From Triglochin maritima (lineage: Eukaryota; Streptophyta; Magnoliopsida; Alismatales; Juncaginaceae), in contig OY821771.1 in assembly GCA_963682175.1 (NCBI GenBank), positions 40,506,201 to 40,570,200 of the forward strand: DNA of 64,000 bases. The letters run 5' to 3'. Positions 38,512 through 50,397 of this stretch are shown here, one piece after another (the first letter of the stretch is position 1; each line of letters begins with the position of its first letter). A program made the translations under genes and the position numbers. The notes below the pieces were generated by a model. The model ran no database searches, was not told the DNA's origin, and was given only the letters and a program-made list of their open reading frames with translations.

Positions 38512-39003
38512 CGGTCGACCGAAACGGGAAGAACGGTCGACCGTTTGACAGTTTTGCACAAGGTTCGGTCGACCGGTTAAGCAACGGTCGACCGCCCAAC
38601 GTTGTGACTTAGGAAAACTTAAGTCATCGGTCGAACACAAGAAAGGGGTACGTTCGACCGATTTCGTCCAGACACTTTGGGGTTGACAACAATTAGATAA
38701 TCGGTCGACCGAAACAAGTCTAGCGGTCGACCGTGTTTCAACAGGAGATTCGGGTTTGTCAAGAGATGGACAAACGGTCGACCGATCGTGGTCCTCGGTC
38801 GACCGATACATAAAATGTATTTGGGGTATAATTGGTTTAATACGAATACGACCGTTGGGTATATACGACAAAAGTAACGGTCGGGAAAATAAGCACAAAC
38901 GGTCGACTGAAAGAAAAGGTGCGGTCGACCGAAACTAGACAGGGAAACACAAACAGGATTAATTGATCATCCGGTCGACCGAACAGCCTGTATCGGTCGA
39001 CCG
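38512..39003. repeat. Paired CGGTCGACCG palindromes in the LTR U3 region
   Basis: Sites start at 38512, 38534, 38566, 38585, 38628, 38651, 38702, 38724, 38775, 38796, 38900, 38922, 38972 and 38994. Eleven of the fourteen are perfect palindromes. They form seven pairs whose starts are 22, 19, 23, 22, 21, 22 and 22 bp apart, close to two helical turns. Later pairs recur at about 72-73 bp. Half-sites at about 38848 and 38877 may be a further degenerate pair. No protein reading explains the pattern. Confidence 0.85.
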
Positions 39004-39385
39004 AATGTGGGCAGACAGTTAGGGTTCAGGTTTGGTGTTTTCTGGTCTAAGTTTGGGTGATCTATTGAAGTCCAAATTATGTGAAATTTCGTGTGTGTCT
39101 TCTATGAGAAACCTAGTGTGTGTTTAAGTTGATTTTAGCTCAAGTATGCTCAATATACACAAGTTCCTAAAGACTCAAAGAAATATAAAATACATGTCTT
39201 CAAATGAGCTTGATTACATGTCTTGACTTGATTTCCTTTCTTCCTTGAGTCTTGATCACCTGTAGAAGTTAGCACAAAGCAATATATATGCAATGCAATA
39301 TGTGTACTACTCTACATGATCATAATTAAGATTAGGTTAATTAAATCATCAAAACATAGATTAAGGCCAAAAAAACAACAAGATC

Positions 39386-39796
39386 ATCGTTGAGTTTGGA
39401 AATCTACATTTTTATAGTATGATATACTCTCATTAGATATTAAGACTTATTGTTAATTATCTCCAGAGAGGTGGAAGGTTTGAATTTATTTGTAAATAAA
39501 TCCATGGCGTCGAAATTAAGCAAGTGGTTATTCTTCTTTTCCACAGTATGTGTCGCTTTATTGAAAGAATACATGACCTGACGATGGTAAATGAGAAGTA
39601 ACGTATAAGAGTGTTAATAATTTATAATATTGGGGTATATTTAACTAATACCTCCAACATAGCATGAGAGATTTTACCATATTAACTTAAACCCGATCAC
39701 TTTAGAATAAAGTTAGTGAAGAAGGATACGTAAACCAAATAACCTTGATATTTTAGGGCATTTAAACAATCAATTTGGGAAGATAATATTTATATA
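39386..39796. other. Intergenic sequence between solo LTR and hAT element
   Basis: AT-rich, with no recognisable gene, repeat or element. Confidence 0.4.
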
Positions 39797-39804
39797 TTGT
39801 CATC

Positions 39805-41986
39805 AATGTTCTGGTAGGCGATCGCCTAGGCGGTAGGTGACCGCTTGTCGCGGTGGTCGCTTAGATGACCGCTTGTCGTGGTGGTCGCCTGGGCGATCGC
39901 TTCGCCTAGGCGATCGCCGTTGGAGTGCCTCCAACGGCTTTCTTCCTTTTTTTTTCTTTTTTTTCAAAAATTACAAGTTTGCTACTACCCCAAAATCCTA
40001 TATAAACTCTTCCAAACCTCTTCATTTTTCACACATCTCTCATTCTCTTCTTCTTCATAATTCTATTCTCATCATCAAGTTTCCCAATCACCAAGTTTTT
40101 GCGATTAAGTCTCCGGTATGGTGCTTAGTTTTGAAGTTGAAAAGTGAAGTCTCCGATCCGGTTCTTCATTCTTCAACCGCCAAAATCAAGTGCATTCTTT
40201 CTAACTTCTCTTTAGAATTAAATTAATTAGTATTTTATTTTCATATTAGTCTAAATTTTTATATTAGTCTAGTTTTAAGATATGACTTACGTACCCGACA
40301 CTAGTCTCCCTATGCATCACGAGAGTTACGATGACCTAAGACATACCCGTACAAATGACCATGGTTGGAATACTGCCCATTACATTAGTACTAATGATAA
40401 AAACTGCATTGTCTGTGAGTTATGTGGTAAGGAAACTAGATGTGGTATAACCCGTCACAAACAACATCTTGCACACACACCTGGTAACAATGCTAGTGAT
40501 AAAGTTCCTGACTCTATTAAACAAGACATAACTGCATACATGATTAGAAACAGTAGGACATTACAAAACGAAAATGTATGTCTCGATGATTATGTAGATC
40601 GAGAAAACATAGAATTTGATCTGGAAACCGGGTCGGGTTCCGGTTCTGCTCGGACCCCAACCTCCCGTTCTCACCCTGTTCCTGGTCGAAAAAGACAAAA
40701 ACAACGTTTGTGGGCACCATTTTGCGGACGTGGGAAGGACGTGGTTTCCGGCCCCAACAAACAACCATCGAAAGAACCTTTAGAAAAGAAGATAGGACAA
40801 TAATTAATCAAAAATGGTCTAGGCTTTTCTATAGATGAGGTATATCATTCAACACTGTAAGGACGCCTGAGTGGAAGGAAGCAATATCCGCTACTTGTAC
40901 TTACGGACCCAGAGTTAAACCCATAGGGAGAGACCACATTACAGAGGTTGACCCTGAGGGTGTTGGGATTGACATGCTCGGCATCAAGTTGTGAGCGGAA
41001 TTGGAGTGTCTTCGAGCAGTTGCACTCAACGAGAAGGAACAGGTTGCCTGTGAAGAAGATGAATGACTTGGTGTATGTGAACTACAACCAAAAATTAAGG
41101 CAAATGTTTCAGCAAAGGATATTTAGGGGTAACTATCATGAGAGTAATCTTTGATGGCAAGTAATAACTCCTTTTACGCATCCGATCCACTTCTCATTTT
41201 AGAAAAGTTGTGATGTCAAAAACAATGCTCGGTATCCGGTCTTCGCTGGAGAGGAGCTTACATGGGCCGATGCCGAGGAAGCAGCTTTAGGACATTCTTC
41301 TTCACGGAGACGTTTTGCTCGATCCATGTCCACTGCATCTGACGCGCGGTGTTCCACTGCATCTGACGCGCCATTATTAGGTGGTGGCATGGATGATGTC
41401 ATCTTTACATTAGTTCTAGAGATCCAGGTGCATCGAGTTCTCAACCACCGATGGACATCGACGAGCAATATGTCCAATCCGACGATGAAGAAACTGAAGA
41501 AGATGATGTCTACGTCGACAATCCGAACGAGAACCACTCCGACGACTTTGATGGTAGTGGAGGATATGATATGGTTCCCAGTTGGACATTAGATCAATGT
41601 GTCCAATGGAATTAGTTAGTTAGCTTGTAATTCTAATTTCTCTATTATCTGCTATTGTATGAACTCTGAGTTACCTTTGTAATCGTACTACTAAGCAATA
41701 AATTGTATACCTAAGTGTTTAGGTGGGTAGAGGGGGTGCCTAGTGAGGCTTTGGTCGAGGAACTAGGTGTCTTTTCGAAGCCTAAACATGTATGGTATTT
41801 TTAGATAATATTTGTGATTTTTTCCTATTTTTCCCGATTTTCCCGATTTTTTTATATCTATTTTATAAATTTTAATTGAATTAAAAAAAAGACCGCCCAG
41901 ACTTGGGCGGTCGCACAACCGCCTAGGCGATCGCCCAGGCGACCGGACGCCCCCGGTCTCCTAGGCTCGCCTAGGCGGTCCCAGAA
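39805..41986 (+). mobile_element. Internally deleted hAT transposon (2.2 kb)
   Basis: TTGTCATC flanks the element on both sides (39797-39804 and 41987-41994). The ends carry AATGTTCTGG and CCCAGAA, an inverted match, followed by GC-rich subterminal repeats (GGCGATCGCC, CGCCTAGGCG and relatives) over about 120 bp at each end. Between them are the first and last parts of a hAT transposase but not its catalytic middle. The precise first base could shift by one or two because the flank and terminus share letters. Confidence 0.8.
40282..41614 (+). pseudogene. hAT transposase remnant: BED zinc finger plus C-terminal dimerisation domain
   Basis: The ATG at 40282 opens a 173-codon frame with a BED-type finger: 'CIVCELCGKETRCGITRHKQH' lies near residues 42-62 (Cys-x2-Cys, then His-x3-His). 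Between 40804 and about 40925 the reading is lost. From 40930 to 41154 the hAT C-terminal (Dimer_Tnp_hAT) motif appears: 'LTCSASSCERNWSVFEQLHS' and 'RRNRLPVKKMNDLVYVNYN'. An acidic tail follows in shifted frames to about 41614 ('EDDVYVDNPNENHSDDFDGS'). The RNase-H-like core is absent, so no transposition activity is expected. Confidence 0.85.
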
Positions 41987-41994
41987 TTGTCATC

Positions 41995-42542
41995 TAGCTA
42001 GCCTACGCATACCAAATGGATATACACATGATTAGATGCTTGGATGTGATTCTTTGTGGGTAAAAAAAACTTTTTCAGAAAAGTTGTGAAGTCAAAACTA
42101 GCATCTTTGTATTTTATTTTGAGATTGCTTGTCCAACTAAAATGTGGCACGATTGGAGAAGTGATACCTTTCATGCTATTTAAGTGGGCAGGATTGGGGG
42201 TTTCGTGAGCATCCTACAACATTAGATTCTTGCAGACGTATGATTCCCACGAAGCCTAAATATGAACATCATGCAAAAAATAAGGCTCCTCTAAAAACAA
42301 AGTTAGATAACTTGTTTTCGTAATAAACTTTAGGATCCCACTAACATGATTCAGCTTTAACATTTTAATGGGTCCGGCTTAACATGGTTCAACAGTCTTG
42401 ACATGAGCTTAAATACCAAAGTTTTTGAGATCAAGTCATAAGATTATAATTAGGTGGCAAACTTGTCATGGCTCTTGTTTATCCTCAACGTATCGCAAAC
42501 TGATATAGAAGTGTATCAAAATAATTATTTCAAGAAGTCGTA
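41995..42542. other. Intergenic sequence
   Basis: Nothing recognisable; AT-rich single-copy-looking sequence between two hAT elements. Confidence 0.35.
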
Positions 42543-43070
42543 TAAGGTTGTCAATTCTACATGAAACACGATTACACGACACGAACTTAGTGGATATGGA
42601 TTAAGAATTTGAACACAATTGATAAAATGAGTTGGATACGACAACACGATTATTACATGTGTTAGATATGAATTTCTGCTGCAAAAACGATTAACACGAT
42701 TAAGACATGATGAGTAATCAGGTACAAGATTACGAATACTACACGACTAATACTGACAAGTCTACAAATAATATATAAGTAATAAATTATAATGAACGGG
42801 TGATGTGCAATCATGCAATCGGTATTCGTGTAATAAACAGAACTAATTGTGTATGAATTATTGTTTAATTGTGTAAACAGTAGTCGTGTTAAACGTGTAC
42901 ACGAAGTAACCCGTTTAATAATCGTGTATAAACGGGTTGGATATGGTAACACGATTATAAACGGGTTGGATACGACAGAAGTCTATCAACACGATTATCA
43001 AATGGGTTAAATACGGTGCAACACCTAGAGCTTATATATACGACTTGACACGACAGGATTGACAACTCTA
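42543..43070. mobile_element. Decayed hAT MITE related to 18863-19485
   Basis: Ends TAAGGTTGTCAATTCTACATG and GATTGACAACTCTA are degraded versions of the TAGGGCTGTCAAT terminus. The interior shares ACACGATTA, TGGATATGGATT and CCTAGAGCTTATATATA with the nested element at 18863. The flanks (GTCGTATA and GTGGTACA) could be an eroded 8-bp duplication with two mismatches. Confidence 0.75.
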
Positions 43071-43395
43071 GTGGTACAGATATGCAGAATCCGAGAGACT
43101 TTGTTGAAAGGTGATGTTACAGGAATAACGGCAAAAAGAACATCATCTAACTGGTCCAGCAAAACCATAAGATCCTTTGTTTTCCCTTCCATTCCTTGTT
43201 TCCAATGATTTTGATTTGATTACTAAATACCAGAAAGAATTCATCGCATTCCCACAAATACATACAAAAGAACAGGTTCAGAACCAATTTGCCTTGGCAA
43301 TTATGCAACCACACTGCACCATTGCCCAACATGAATAGGACATGCAGATAAGTAATAAATCCATGAAAGGAACTATTAGACACATCCATGTAAAC

Positions 43396-43647
43396 TCAAT
43401 GTGGGCCTCTTACTCTATCAGTCATCTTCCAGTGGATTTGGTCCTTTATACCATCACAATCTCCACATAATTCTTGGATCTTCTCATTCAATTTCTCCCA
43501 TGAATCCGAACCTGATGCTATAGGACAACCAACACAAACTTCCAGACCTTTTTGTGCAAATCCACTTGAAATTTTTATGGCATGGTTAAGTGCTTAAGCA
43601 GATTCCAACAAGATCTCTGGTTCTACCAAAAGCTGAAGAATGATTTC
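43396..43647 (-). pseudogene. Unidentified protein-coding fragment with an in-frame stop
   Basis: One minus-strand frame reads 'EIILQLLVEPEILLESA', then TAA (43596-43594), then 'ALNHAIKISSGFAQKG' and 'VCVGCPIASGSDSWEKLN', and ends at a stop at 43398-43396 after '...MTDRVRGPH'. The composition, the paired Cys (CVGCP and ELCGDCDG) and the balanced charges look like a real conserved protein tail, but I do not recognise the family. The stop suggests a gene fragment or processed pseudogene; an unannotated exon is possible. It lies just downstream of the eIF2A stop codon on the same strand. Confidence 0.4.
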
Positions 43648-43952
43648 CTATCTTGACTCACACCAAATACAAACCATCCATATACGACCGAAACCAAAAG
43701 ATTAAGTGCAATATCTTCTAAAGGAAACAAAATCTCATGTGAATTGATGCCTCAACAATCAAATACAAGAATTATACATATATGTATTACATAAAACTAC
43801 ATTACAGACTGGAAGGCTTATGAACAAGTTAATAGCTGAATAAAACATGGTGAAAATGGAAAATAAATGCCTCTCAAAATTTAAAATAAATAAATCTCGA
43901 TCCAAGAATTTGATACAATCTTGAGGATATTGCAATTGGCATGGTAGTTGTT

Positions 43953-46900
43953 TCAGACACCACCGGTGGCTGATGATGCCTCTAAAGCCTTCTTTTCTTT
44001 CTGTTTTTCCCGCCGCTTCTTGTTTCTCGAAGCAGTTTTGCTCATTTCCCTGGACATTAGGATGTTTAGAACATATCTAATATAATTTATTAGCAGCAAC
44101 ATCCCAAAAAAAAACACTTTGCATTTTCAATCCAAAGATTTGGTTCCCCTATAACAGTACCTCCATATGTCCTGCACTAGGAACTAAAACCAGTGGCAAG
44201 TACGGAGTGGAGGAACAGATGAAAGACAGAAGTAATAAATACCCCATTGTTGCAATATAGAGCTTATTGGAGGTTTAGAACAAATAAGCATACAAGATAA
44301 GATAGATTGATGAAGCAAAGTATAGACTTACTCTGAAGCACTGGCCCCGCCAAAAAGCTGCAAAATAAATAACTGTAGCATTAAAAAATTGAAAGAAAAG
44401 TACACCATCATATGCATTTAGAAGCAGTCAAACTGAGAGAGAAAAAGAAAAATAGCAACATTAATGTACAAACAATAATTAAAGCATCCTTAACGGGTGC
44501 TCTTTGGGGTCGGGTCGGGGTTCAACCCGACCCCAGCCCCCCGTTAGGGGGCAGACCCAGGTCGGGGACCCGACCCAGAATGCTCCCCCGGGTTGGCCAC
44601 GTGGCCAATCCGGGTTGGTTGAATTTTTTTTTTGTTTTTTTATAAATGATTTAAAATCTGTTTTTTATATTTGATAATTAATATATAATTAGAACTAATT
44701 CTTGAAAAATAAAATAAATGAAAATAATTCTTGACACTCAATCCGACCCAAATTCCAACCATATCCGACATCTGTTTCGATTCAAACTTTCACGTAAATA
44801 TAAGTTTAGGAGTGTATTAGAGATACAACAAAAAAATAGGAAAAAAACGTCGAATGTGTGTTAAATAATGAGTTTTTGAAATTCAAGGGGGCAAAGTGTT
44901 ACAAAATTAAAGTTCAGGGGAGGTAATTGTTAACTTTGAAACTTAAGAGGTGCAAAGTGATACCCATGCATAGTTCAGGGGGCAAACTGTAATTAACCCT
45001 TGTATCAATCCAGACGTGCAGTGTTTCACAGGGTACCCTTGTTGTCCGCTCAATTTACAAGGAAAATTAGTCATTTAAGATTGTCACAGATAACCATATT
45101 TGACGGTAAAAAGGTATACCTCTGCCTGAGCTACAGATGCTTGTTTAGCATGTGGCGGACGATAAGCAGCAGGCTTTTGCACGGACACTGTCCCGGTCGT
45201 GGAGGTTCCTTGCGATTTTTTATCTAGAAAATATACGACAAACAAAATATCACGGTAAAACAAATCAGTTGACAGAAGAGAAGCCTGATTAATTATCATA
45301 GGTGGAGATGCAAACCTTGTCTTTTACTTTTGTCGACTTTTAGGTTATCAACAGACTTGACAAGATGGTCAATATCACCAAATTTTTCAGGGGGCACTGG
45401 TTTCCATTCAGCCTGCACCAATTGTTTGGCTTCAGTGTTCAGGAGATGAGAGAACTGAGTTTGGGGACTTACATCACATTGAAATGCCACAAGTCATTAC
45501 CTGGTATAGCTTATTGAACATTTTCTTGAAGTACAAAGATCCATCATGATTGAAGATCTTTATACTTTCAAGTTCAAAAAGAAAAAGAAAAAGTTAGGTT
45601 ATACAAATGACAAACTCAGAGATGAACAAAGAAATGTAAGAATCAAAATCGCATATGATATACCCATTGTCTATTTGCAATCTAGGTGCTGTTGTGGCAT
45701 TCATAATATAAAGACCATCAGGGGACCATTCACACGTTACAGACCATTCAGCCTTTCCTGTGCCTAGCATTTTCTTTGCCGAGTAGTCCCAGAAAGCCTA
45801 GTAGGTGGAAGATGGAAATATAAGAACATTGTATAGCAAATACTGGATTAAAAGGTAAATAAGATATGCTGGTATTTTACAAATGTTTACTGAATTTTAC
45901 ACTAGTATGAAATACAGGTGCACATATGCAGAAAACAAGTCTGAAAAATAACACAGTTTTCCATCATTAATAATAATATATTCAAAACATGATTAGTGAT
46001 TTCATAAGCTAAATACCAAAGCTATAAACCTGTTAGTGTCAAAAAAAAAGTATAAACCTGTCAAAGATTTTAACTCATTGAAGTTATCAAATCTGCTGTC
46101 TATCTAAATCACTAATATGATAATTTCTAATCAAATCAAAGCTCTTACTAAAATATCTACACAGTTACAGCTGCAAAGAAGTATCTTTTGTGATTCAAGT
46201 TTTATCAGTTTATCTTTATAGTTGTTATGCATGCAATGCTCTAGTGGTGTCCTCCATGGAAACTAAAAGATTAGGACAATCAGCAATGTCAACTTTTGCC
46301 TTTGATTTTGGGTCATTTTTATCATGGAAAATGCCGATGGTGCTCAAATTTCTTACTTCAGCCTACTCTCTTATCATTGTTTACTGGTGGCACATACAGA
46401 CTACTTGCAATCTTGCACTTCAGTTTCCTCACTATATAAAGCTAAACTGCAGTAAGATTGCAACACTCAGTCTCTCTTAAGCTGAAACTGTAGTAGGCTA
46501 GATAATACAGGAACTAAAAGCTCTGAAAATGTTCTCAACTTTCAAGAAGGTACTGCAATTGTTTTGGTATTTCAGTCATAGAGATTAATCCAAGAATATT
46601 AGAATCTAAACACAAATTTATGACATGAAACTGCTAGTCTTAGAATAAATCTTCTTGTTTTCCAACCAAAACAAGTACAAAGTCATTAAGCCGGCAACCT
46701 CAGAATTACATTGTGATGGGATTCAAGGTTAGCAGTTTGTCAACTAAGAGCATGCTCAGAATTTTAAGTTCCATTTGGTTAGGTTGTTAAAAGTTTTGAA
46801 CTTTGATTCTAATTCAAAATTAAATGCGATAAGGTTTAACAAAGATGAATACAAGTATAAAATAATATGGAAGTTCACAGCTAGCAAGGATCAAATTGTC

Positions 46901-48913
46901 TTTTTGGATCTCTGCTGGACACACCAATTGTACAAGTTTTCTTTAGCGCGCCAATATAGAAAGCAATTACTTGAGAAAATAAGATGAACAAACACTAATG
47001 AAATCATGTCAAGACTATGGAAAGCTCCGTAAGAGGGGAAATTGTGCTTTTTGCATGTCTAAGACTTTAACCATGAGACCAAGAAGACAGAGAATAAGAG
47101 TGACACCCCATATAGCTTGACACTTACCATATCACCCGGAAGATTCCCAAAACCAGCCAAACATAAAACTGGGTAATCTGAATTAAGGCCACAAGAAGTG
47201 AAGCCAATAACTAATAAAAACTTGAATAAGTGGATAGCTATACACCACCAATTAAGAATAACATATATAGTAAAGGATACATCTCCCCTTTGGGTTCCAT
47301 CTAACTGTGTTGTAGGGGCCACTTCCAAGCTCCAGCATTGGATTACATTTCTTATCGAATATTGTTGCTTTTGCAGGCATGACTAGTAACATGCGATGAA
47401 AAGCAAAGACCAACACCGTCAAAGAAATAACCTTGAAGTGTATAATATACAAGAAAAAGACAAGGAGAGCTGGAGAAAATTACATCCATATACAACAGCA
47501 AATTCAAAACCCGAGGTAGACCATTTGACGTCATGGATTGGCCCTTCTTTTTCTATTATCCAAAATCATAATCAGTAACTGAGTTGTGAATAATGTTTTT
47601 TCAGCAAATAAACTAAAAGGAAAGAAAACATACTCAAAGGCACAAGCCCTTCATGAGCTCTGTCAGTCGTCAAATAATTGAGCTTAGATTCACCATAGTA
47701 ACTCTGGTTGGTTTTATCAACATCAGATTGTGCAACAACTAGTAGACCAGTAGATCCACGGTTCCAGTGAAGTTGCACTGTGGAACATCGGAAAAAACTT
47801 CTCCGTGCAAGAGCCTCACCCTGTGCATCCTTATTGCAAGAAAATATTTGGACACTGGCTGGCATACCCTGATGAGATATGAGATAAGAAAACAGCTAAA
47901 AACATCTTAAAGATGTACCCTTTTTTCCTACCGTTTTTTCTTTAGAATGTGATTCAGTATACGTTGGCAAAGTTATACATGCATATACTTAAGCACTGCG
48001 AATAGAATAACTAATAAGGAACGACTCCATAATTGCCATATTCAAATGGTGTATACCTTGTGATAGGGAACTTATGCAATCACATGACTCACAAGATAAT
48101 ATAGCAAATGCTACATAAAATCATGCAGGTGATCAACCAACTTTGCATCACAAACCTTAGATTCTGCAACAAATGCAGAAACATGTGACCCGGGATCCGT
48201 TGACAGCTCAATAGCAGCCACACCTGGTACTCTCAATCTTTTGACAATTCCTTTTGAGAAATCAGTCCCATCAAAAAACTGGATTTCATTTGTGGCCATC
48301 CGACAAGCAACAGAATCATTGGACGAAAATTGAATGGTCGGCCTAGGTAAAATGCCAAGTGCGAGAGTAATATCAATTATCATGTGCAATGAAATAAAAT
48401 GACAAGTTTTGTAAAACATGCGAAAACAAACCATGTGGTTTTGGACATGTTCTTCTGAAAGAGTTGGTAAACAGCAGAACCACTGTCAATCTTCCAAATA
48501 GAAACATTTTTGTCCTGAGGTGTAGACGATTTTTGGAAAGTCTGGAGGTATGTTCCACATGGAGAAATTGTAGCTGCAAGTATGTTGGGCATTTCGAATG
48601 ATCTGATCTCGGAAAAATTGTTGCAACTATAAACACTTATGCTAGCATTGCTCTTGGACACCATGAGTTTGGAGCCATTATCACTGAACTTTATTGCGGT
48701 GCATGGAACTTTTTCAAGCTTAGTAGAAGGTGACCCGTTGATAAATGGAGGGCCTTTCCAAATGGAAAATCCATCTGGCTCTCGAACTACAACACAACGA
48801 GACTGGTAAGAGTGGTGCTACTAATGGTGACTAGTAAGAAAATTATTGATGGAGTAATATTAGGAATTTACTACATCAATCTTACCTAAAATGTCCAAAG
48901 CAGGTGAGTCCAT
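43953..48913 (-). CDS. EIF2A: Eukaryotic translation initiation factor 2A (eIF2A), complete, 13 exons
   Basis: eIF2A is a cytosolic WD40-propeller protein linked to Met-tRNAi binding on 40S subunits under non-canonical initiation. Minus-strand exons: 48913-48886, 48786-48432, 48342-48156, 47868-47634, 47552-47484, 47382-47281, 47168-47128, 45797-45664, 45564-45501, 45412-45316, 45223-45120, 44357-44332, 44049-43953. They total 1539 nt (512 residues), all phases consistent. Diagnostic blocks are 'REPDGFSIWKGPP', 'GPIHDVKWSTSGFEFAVVYG', 'FMPAKATIFDKKC', 'NTVRWNPKGRFLCLAGFGN', 'DMAFWDYSAKKMLG' and 'EWSPDGLYIMNATTAPRL'. A lysine/arginine-rich tail ends '...LEASSATGGV'; 'AAYRPPHAK' precedes it. 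The ATG at 48913 is preceded by an in-frame stop, supporting this start. The intron between exons 7 and 8 is 1.3 kb. Confidence 0.95.
44475..44960. repeat. Possible MITE remnant in an eIF2A intron
   Basis: Begins AAGCATCCTTAACGGGTGCTC, like the ends of Harbinger-type MITEs, followed by GC-rich GGGTCGGGTCGGGGTTCAACCCGACCCC and then AT-rich sequence. I could not find the matching inverted end. Confidence 0.35.
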
Positions 48914-50397
48914 AGCTGCAATTTATATGTTGCTTGAGAAAGGGCGAAGAAGAAAACAAGCCGAAATTTCAACTCACTATCCAAAACAATCTTTCGTTAG
49001 TCTCAGTCTGCGAAGCAGGGATACGGATATGAGAATCCGGTGCAATATGATACGGGTGCCCAGATTTGACAATTTCCAAAAACCAGGGGATATGGCTAAA
49101 ATAATAAATTAATATACCTAAATTCAAAAACTGAAAATAATAGTCAAGAGCTAAAATGACATTAACAAACATAGAAGTTCATATTTCGATTTCAACAATT
49201 TTAACATCTCACAAACAATAACTAAACAATAAAAATAACTCAAATATAACCGCAAAACACTTTCAAAACAATAACTAAACAATAAAAACACTTTCAAAAC
49301 AATAACTAAAATAGCATCAAATTCAATTTTAACCGCAATAAAAACAACAAATTTAACATTTAATTCTTAAGTTCCAACATGAACTCTCAAATGGTCCAAT
49401 GTCAACAACAATTTTAACATCTCCTAATCTTACTCTTAAAATTTAAAACTAATAATTTACAACAAGAATGAACGGGAAGGAGAGTAGAGGGTCACAGCAA
49501 GGAGGAGTGGAGGAGGTTGAATGACCGGAGAAGGCGGTGGAGGAGACACTGGACGCGACGGAGGAGGTGGCAGTCGGGATGGTTGTTGGTGTTGGGTTGT
49601 GTCGGGTTAGGGTTAGGGGGTGAGAAATTTTGAGAATAGAATTAGAAATTAAAAATATTGTAAAAAAATCTCCAAAGTCTTAATAAACTACTCAAACCTA
49701 CCGCCGCACCCCGCATTCGACCTCACTCGGTACGCACTCTGCATGGGTGTTGCTTGGGTTTTAAAGAATCTGTGTTATTTATTCTGCAGCCAACTAACGT
49801 CAAAAATTCAAAAAATCACAATAAAAAATGCCAACATTAAGGTTACTTGTACGCACAGTTGACAAAGTTTTAACATAATCCAAAGATGAGGTGTGATAAC
49901 GATGTCCGGTATAAATTCACAGCATTATGTTTTATGCATTTTCACAAGTATTGATTTAGTGTTTTATTTTATTTTCCGGTTGATCTAGATTTAACTACAT
50001 GTCTCAACTTCTCCAATGACATTTAATATGGCAACCCATTTTAGTTCTCTTGTCATTTTGTAAGACTATATTGATTTGGTTGTCATATAATACAAGCCAA
50101 TTATCATCTAGCAAAACCGACATCCGTAGCAATCTCATTGTCGTCTTGAAACTATAAACAATGTGTCAATCTCTACTCAGGTACCTATCGAGAGCAGGTT
50201 CAATTCTTTTCTCAATTTGATAGCAAGGAATTACCTCGGGAGAAGAAAATAATGTCACATAGTGAAGGAGTTCGTCAGCGAGGAGACGTTGTTTTCAACG
50301 GGTTGGGGAAGTGGTGGTAAGGGCGACGAGATTGCTGATTAGGATTCCCAAGAGGATGGATTATATGTTTCACGGAAGTTGTCTCTTGCCTGGTTAA
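48914..50397. other. Region upstream of eIF2A with repeat-like sequence
   Basis: The eIF2A promoter should lie directly above 48913. From about 49003 (GCGAAGCAGGGATACGGATATG) to about 49750 the sequence looks like a decayed mobile element. It includes AACAATAACTAAACAATAAAAA repeats (49200-49320) and a GGTTAGGGTTAGGGGG run near 49606. No gene is supported. Confidence 0.35.

Larger units (their letters stand above)
37873..39380 (-). mobile_element. Solo LTR, copy 2 (1508 bp), with AGATC target duplication
   Basis: It begins TGTTGG and ends CAACA, flanked by AGATC on both sides (37868-37872 and 39381-39385). Same length and family as 16030-17537. There is no internal retrotransposon region and no second LTR within reach, so it is a solo LTR left by recombination. 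Minus-strand transcription is inferred from CCTATATAAGG (plus coordinates 38407-38417), which is a good TATA box on that strand. In that reading the palindrome array lies in U3, upstream of the TATA box. Confidence 0.88.

Noticed and set aside
38470..38898. 142-residue minus-strand open frame in the LTR (98 residues in copy 1)
   Set aside because: Its 'VDR/STED' residues simply reflect the GGTCGACC repeats; the frame is truncated in the other copy and matches no family.
38512..39003. Regular palindromic repeats that could suggest a CRISPR array
   Set aside because: The repeats are 10 bp and imperfectly spaced (9-13 bp then longer), with spacers themselves shared between two LTR copies; the genome is a plant's and there are no cas genes.
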